From assembly GCA_003254885.1 (NCBI GenBank), contig QANT01005646.1, positions 31,332-95,331 of the forward strand: a DNA stretch of 64,000 bases, given 5' to 3'. Both the position numbers and the translations under genes were made by a program. Source of the stretch: Purshia tridentata (lineage: Eukaryota > Streptophyta > Magnoliopsida > Rosales > Rosaceae). Below, one piece after another: positions 58,401 through 64,000 of this stretch. Numbering within the stretch: the stretch's first letter is position 1; every line of letters begins with the position of its first letter. Under the pieces are notes generated by a model. It was not told the origin of the DNA. It was given only the letters and a program-made list of their open reading frames with translations, and did not search any database.

Positions 58401-61140
58401 ATGGTATCTTTTGGTAGTTGAAGTCCATCATAACCGTTTGTGATGCCCATCTTTTTCAATCCAATTCTTGTAACCTTTTTTGGGATAATTCTGCCGCATA
58501 TCCTTGAAAGTTGATACCAATTTCAAAGATCTCTCTTAAAAACATATATTGACTAATGCAGAGGAAAATTCTAATATACGTGTAAACATCCTATGCGATG
58601 CAGACGTACCTAGTTTTTCAATCTAATGGTTTCATTTTTTTCATATTTTATATCTACAATATAAATTTTGGGCCAATATATATAATGTTTCTTTGGGACC
58701 GATTGAGAGTATATATATAAGATTTGAAATTATTTATACAATAGATAGAAGAATATATAGCACCATCAATGTCTTGGGGTCCCCTTCCTAGTAAAATTAA
58801 TGGCATGACCTAAATTGTAAACATAATATTTGTTCATGATGTGACATGCCACATGATTTACTATGTGTATCATTCATATTCATCTTATATATTTAATGAG
58901 GCTGTGTTATAATGGGGGTTCATATATAGCTTTAGTATAAGATCACTTTAATTTCACCCAACCATATATGCCAATGGTAACCGTAGCTAGGTAGCAATCT
59001 ACACGGCATGCTACATTATGGTGTCTTATTTTATAGGCTGGTGGATGTGACATCGATGAGCTATATGATCTTTTGATAATTAAGGAAAAAGAAAACTAGT
59101 TAATTAAACACATATCTAAAATAGTCTGGAACTTTATTGCTATATTGTATATATACGTACCTACTTAGGTAGGGATTGCTTGATACCTACTCCTAAAAGG
59201 GTAGGTGTGGTTACCACTACGTAAGGATATATGGCCTTTTCTTTTTCTATTGCCAATTAGGATATATGCCTTAACCACTACCTATATTCCTCTAATTCTT
59301 CTTTTCTATTAAAAATTATAATAATTTTTTGGTATGATAGTGTCCTATCTATTATACAAATTTGGGTCAACTTTGAATCTCACTTGTTTTTAACAAGTTA
59401 GGTACTAATATAATTAATTGACACATTATTTACTGAATAATAGATCTATAAATTTAGTAACTCTAGTATTATTCAAATATTAAAGCAATAGTAATAGTTC
59501 ATCATCATGTGAGAGAAACTATATAATGCGCGCATTTGAAGTTGGGCAAACAAATTAAGAAGAGAAATTGATGGAAAGCTAAGAAGATTGGGGGAAAGTT
59601 CAAGATATTGGACCTAAGAGATTTAGAATTCATCAATATTCCTAAGAAATTTAATTATTGGATATCTTGATTATGTTGATGTATAGAAGATTTGGATAAT
59701 ATATGGTCCATATAACCTAGTTATAATAAATTAGGTATTTGATTTCTGAAGGTTGGAGTACTAGTATAGACAGATTTTTAAGAATATTGATGGCTATATC
59801 TCATTAAATTTTGACTAAACATGGATTTTTTTCCCTTTTAAACATGGATTGAACATATCTTTTTTTGATAGTCAATAATGCTTATTAAATTAGGATGATA
59901 ATTTTAACACTCTAATTTTGTACATTTGCACTCTTTATTTATTTATTTTTATGCCTTGATAATTGAGCAAATGAAAGAAAATAAAATAAAAGAGAGGAGT
60001 GCAACGTTACCTTTAAATTATATATTATGTATGTAAGAATTTGATTCCATATTTTGTGGTTTGATTCTATATTTTCAATTGATTAACATGTATATTATAT
60101 ATTGAAGGTAATTTGAACACCATATATACTAAGAAGGAGACATGAACACAGATTCTACCCCTTAATATATATCTACTCTGTCCCAATGGGTACTTGAGCT
60201 ACAACTTATAGGTTTTAGGTTAGCATCCTATATATAGATTAACAACTATCATTATTAAAAGATCGATTTTCAGAGTGAGATACTGATGAGATTGTGAGAA
60301 AAACCCCCAAAAAAAAAAAGGGAAAAAAAAAAGAGGATAAATATTCAATGAATCTAAGCTATCGGAGGTGCCCATTTCCCTTTGATTTAATTTAACTCTG
60401 GTGTCATTTTCAGTGGAACAAATAGCCATTACTCATTACATTTCGATCCCTTGGGGAGGTCATGACTGGACTGCTTTTCATCATGTATTATGATGTCCAT
60501 ACCATTTAAAAGCTTAATTAGGGAGTAAAATAACAGTTAAGTCATATTTTATTCTTCCAAACTTATAAAGTTTCTATTATAAATATAGTTTTGCAATTTT
60601 ATTAACACTCAAACTTCAAAGTCTTATGTGGAGCGCGCTAATAGTTTGAGTAATTAAGCATCATCAGTGACCTAGTCAGAAATTTTTCGTGGGACAATAA
60701 CATGACATTCCTACTTTAATTCTTTTTTTAAATATTTCATCGAGAACCTTTATATACTTTTAAAAAAAATGTAACTTGATCAACAAAAACTGTTGCGGCA
60801 ATTTTAATAGGAAAATTATTATTAATTATTTGGTGGACAATAGACTTCATTCATTATGTAGAGTTATCAGTGAAATGCTATTATCATACACACCACAAAA
60901 GTTCGATTTTTATTTATTTTATTTTATAATAAATTTGAAAAATATATGTAGAATTATAATTTTAGTAGTAAAGCACTTACGTACTCCACGATCACGTCAA
61001 GAGGTGGATATTTATCCTCCTCTTCTTGCAAATAAAAATAATCATTCAGTTATATATATATATATTCAATTAAAAAGAGTCAGTTATATATTATATTTCT
61101 TTTTCTTCTAGAGTGTTTATTGACTGAACATTCCAAGTCC
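52420..61140. other. About 8.7 kb without recognisable genes
   Basis: AT-rich throughout. Items seen: a degenerate CACTTGAC/ACACCTC-type repeat cluster at about 54330-54740; a direct repeat GAGTGAGGTGGCG..GCCAACCTG at 56925-57002; a (CT)n run near 57314-57337. The longest open frame (57161-57676) is built on the CT run and has no protein-like features. No tRNA, rRNA or obvious miRNA hairpin was found by eye. Confidence 0.5.
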
Positions 61141-61157
61141 TTTCTCAGTGTCCCCCC

Positions 61158-61165
61158 TATAAATA
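61158..61165 (+). promoter_or_regulatory. TATA box of the GA 2-oxidase gene
   Basis: TATAAATA in a clean CCCCCCTATAAATAGCC context, 274 nt before the ATG, predicting a leader of about 240 nt. Confidence 0.7.
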
Positions 61166-61335
61166 GCCAAGAACCTAAAACCACATTGCTCAATCAAAAC
61201 TCAAAGTGCCCCTCCCTCCACTGAAGCCATATCAATTATCAACTTTCTTCATATTAACAATTTCATCATCCATCTTCCATCAACAAACACATATTCAATT
61301 CAATTCCATCATCTCCACAATTCTTATCTTTAATT

Positions 61336-61340
<5 letters not shown>

Positions 61341-61376
<36 letters not shown>
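61341..61376 (+). repeat. (CT)n microsatellite in the GA 2-oxidase leader
   Basis: About 18 CT units in the predicted 5' untranslated region, 55 nt before the start codon. Length-variable CT runs in plant leaders can affect expression; that effect is inferred here. Confidence 0.85.
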
Positions 61377-61379
<3 letters not shown>

Positions 61380-61431
61380 CACACATAGCCACATACACAG
61401 GTATACATAAACACACACAACATCTACAACA

Positions 61432-62865
<1,434 letters not shown>

Positions 62866-62869
62866 AAAT

Positions 62870-64000
62870 CTCAGCTCAAAGTCCTTAATTCTTAGGATAT
62901 GGGGTATTTAATTTCAATACTCAGAAATCCGAATAGATTAAGATAATCATAATGCACTTCATCAAAAGAATTTCCCATAGATGGAATACTATGTCTATAC
63001 TATGTGTTCTGTTTCTCTTCTTTTTCCCCTGTTTCAGATTGTGTTAGAACTTAAATGTAACTATGTTTCTTATTATTAATAATACACAACTTGTTCATCA
63101 CTTTTATTTTTTATTTTTTTTGGTGAGAAGAATTATGGAAAAATATCATTGGGGTTTTGAAACCAACTGTTTAGTGTCCCCACAGGATATTTGTTCATCT
63201 TCATCTCTACTACAATTCATGTCAATGATAAAATCATAAAGCATTTAAGGATGTAAACAAAATTATTGTACTCTTTCAATCCATTTCGTACAAGTAAATT
63301 GTCTTACTCCTTCCTTCCCTCTCTCCCTCTCTTTCTTCTCTCTAATAATCTGGTCAATCACCAATCATGGTATTCTGGTGCCCACAAATTCAGGGCTAAT
63401 TATTAATCGGATGTGGTTTCTATTTTGAATAACTAACAAATACTTTCCTCATTCCACACATTAAAGCTTGGCATGGGCATAGTTACAAATTTCTTTTTTT
63501 TAGGGCTACTATTTGAACACCCTTCTTTCTTGTACTATACAATCCTTTCTCACCACACATTTTGTTTCTTTTTAATTTATTCAATTTCTTAATACATACC
63601 CCTATCATCATCACACATTATTATTTTTTTTTAAAAATAAACCTTAATCCAATACAGTCACCGATCCTACCGCTTGCCACCACTATTGCCGGTGGTCCAA
63701 CCTGTTGGACTGTCAACGACAATGGTAACGGGCAATAGGGATCGGGGTGGCTTTGGAACATGGTGGGTTGTCATTTGGGTTTGGGCTAAGGTGTAATCAA
63801 TAAAATGAAGGTGTGTAATGAGAGAAAAATAGGTTTCATATAGCAAATTTTTTTACTAATCAAATTATCGTTCATGAGACTTGAATTCAGAACCTATTCC
63901 AATAAAAATAGATTAAGAATTATCCACTATACCATATAGTCATTCACGGTATAATTAAAACTTAGGAAGATATATTCTTAACCTGGGCATATAAAGAAAG
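62870..64000. other. 3' flank of GA2ox, no further gene seen
   Basis: Contains likely polyadenylation-type sequence (AATAATACA near 63078). An imperfect inverted repeat with GC-rich ends lies at about 63661-63745 (CCGATCCTACC.. against ..GGCAATAGGGATCGG). The remainder is AT-rich to the window end. Confidence 0.5.

Overview
The window is nuclear DNA of a flowering plant: it is AT-rich, its genes are split by short GT..AG introns, and gene density is low. Every recognisable protein belongs to a land-plant family. A dicot of the rose family (Prunus-like) is my best guess from general protein resemblance, but that is inference, since no marker here proves it.

Layout. (1) 1-10.3 kb, minus strand: the first 27 coding exons (about 1,062 residues) of a callose synthase closest to CALS8/GSL4. 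The catalytic half lies beyond the left edge. (2) 10.3-12.8 kb: promoter and intergenic DNA with a 127-bp palindromic mobile element flanked by a 10-bp target duplication, inserted in one half of a tandem repeat. (3) 12.9-13.75 kb: a short, divergent NAC gene. (4) 13.9-22.4 kb: a locally duplicated block with one near-intact F-box/LRR/FBD gene, two F-box remnants, and two intact genes plus one fragment of an acidic small-protein family that I cannot name. (5) 24.6-26.8 kb: an intronless mitochondrial-type PPR gene like At1g53600. (6) 27.1-33.2 kb, minus strand: a tandem cluster of small membrane proteins with glycine-rich tails (two intact, one frameshifted, one remnant, one possible divergent member). 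(7) 35.4-36.6 kb: an F-box pseudogene. (8) 38.4-62.9 kb: SOUL heme-binding protein, UBP15-type deubiquitinase (minus), cationic amino acid transporter (CAT8/CAT5 type), then about 9 kb without genes, then a gibberellin 2-oxidase.

Relations. There is no operon logic here. The clearest higher-order signal is gene order: SOUL-UBP15-CAT-GA2ox matches, from memory, two Arabidopsis chromosome 1 segments (At1g17100/17110/17120 and At1g78440/78450/78460), which suggests a conserved ancestral block. The left two thirds is more dynamic, with tandem duplication, decay and small transposons.

Exon boundaries were read by eye from frame continuity and GT/AG sites. For CALS8, UBP15, GA2ox, SOUL, NAC and the F-box gene, all phases close without internal stops.
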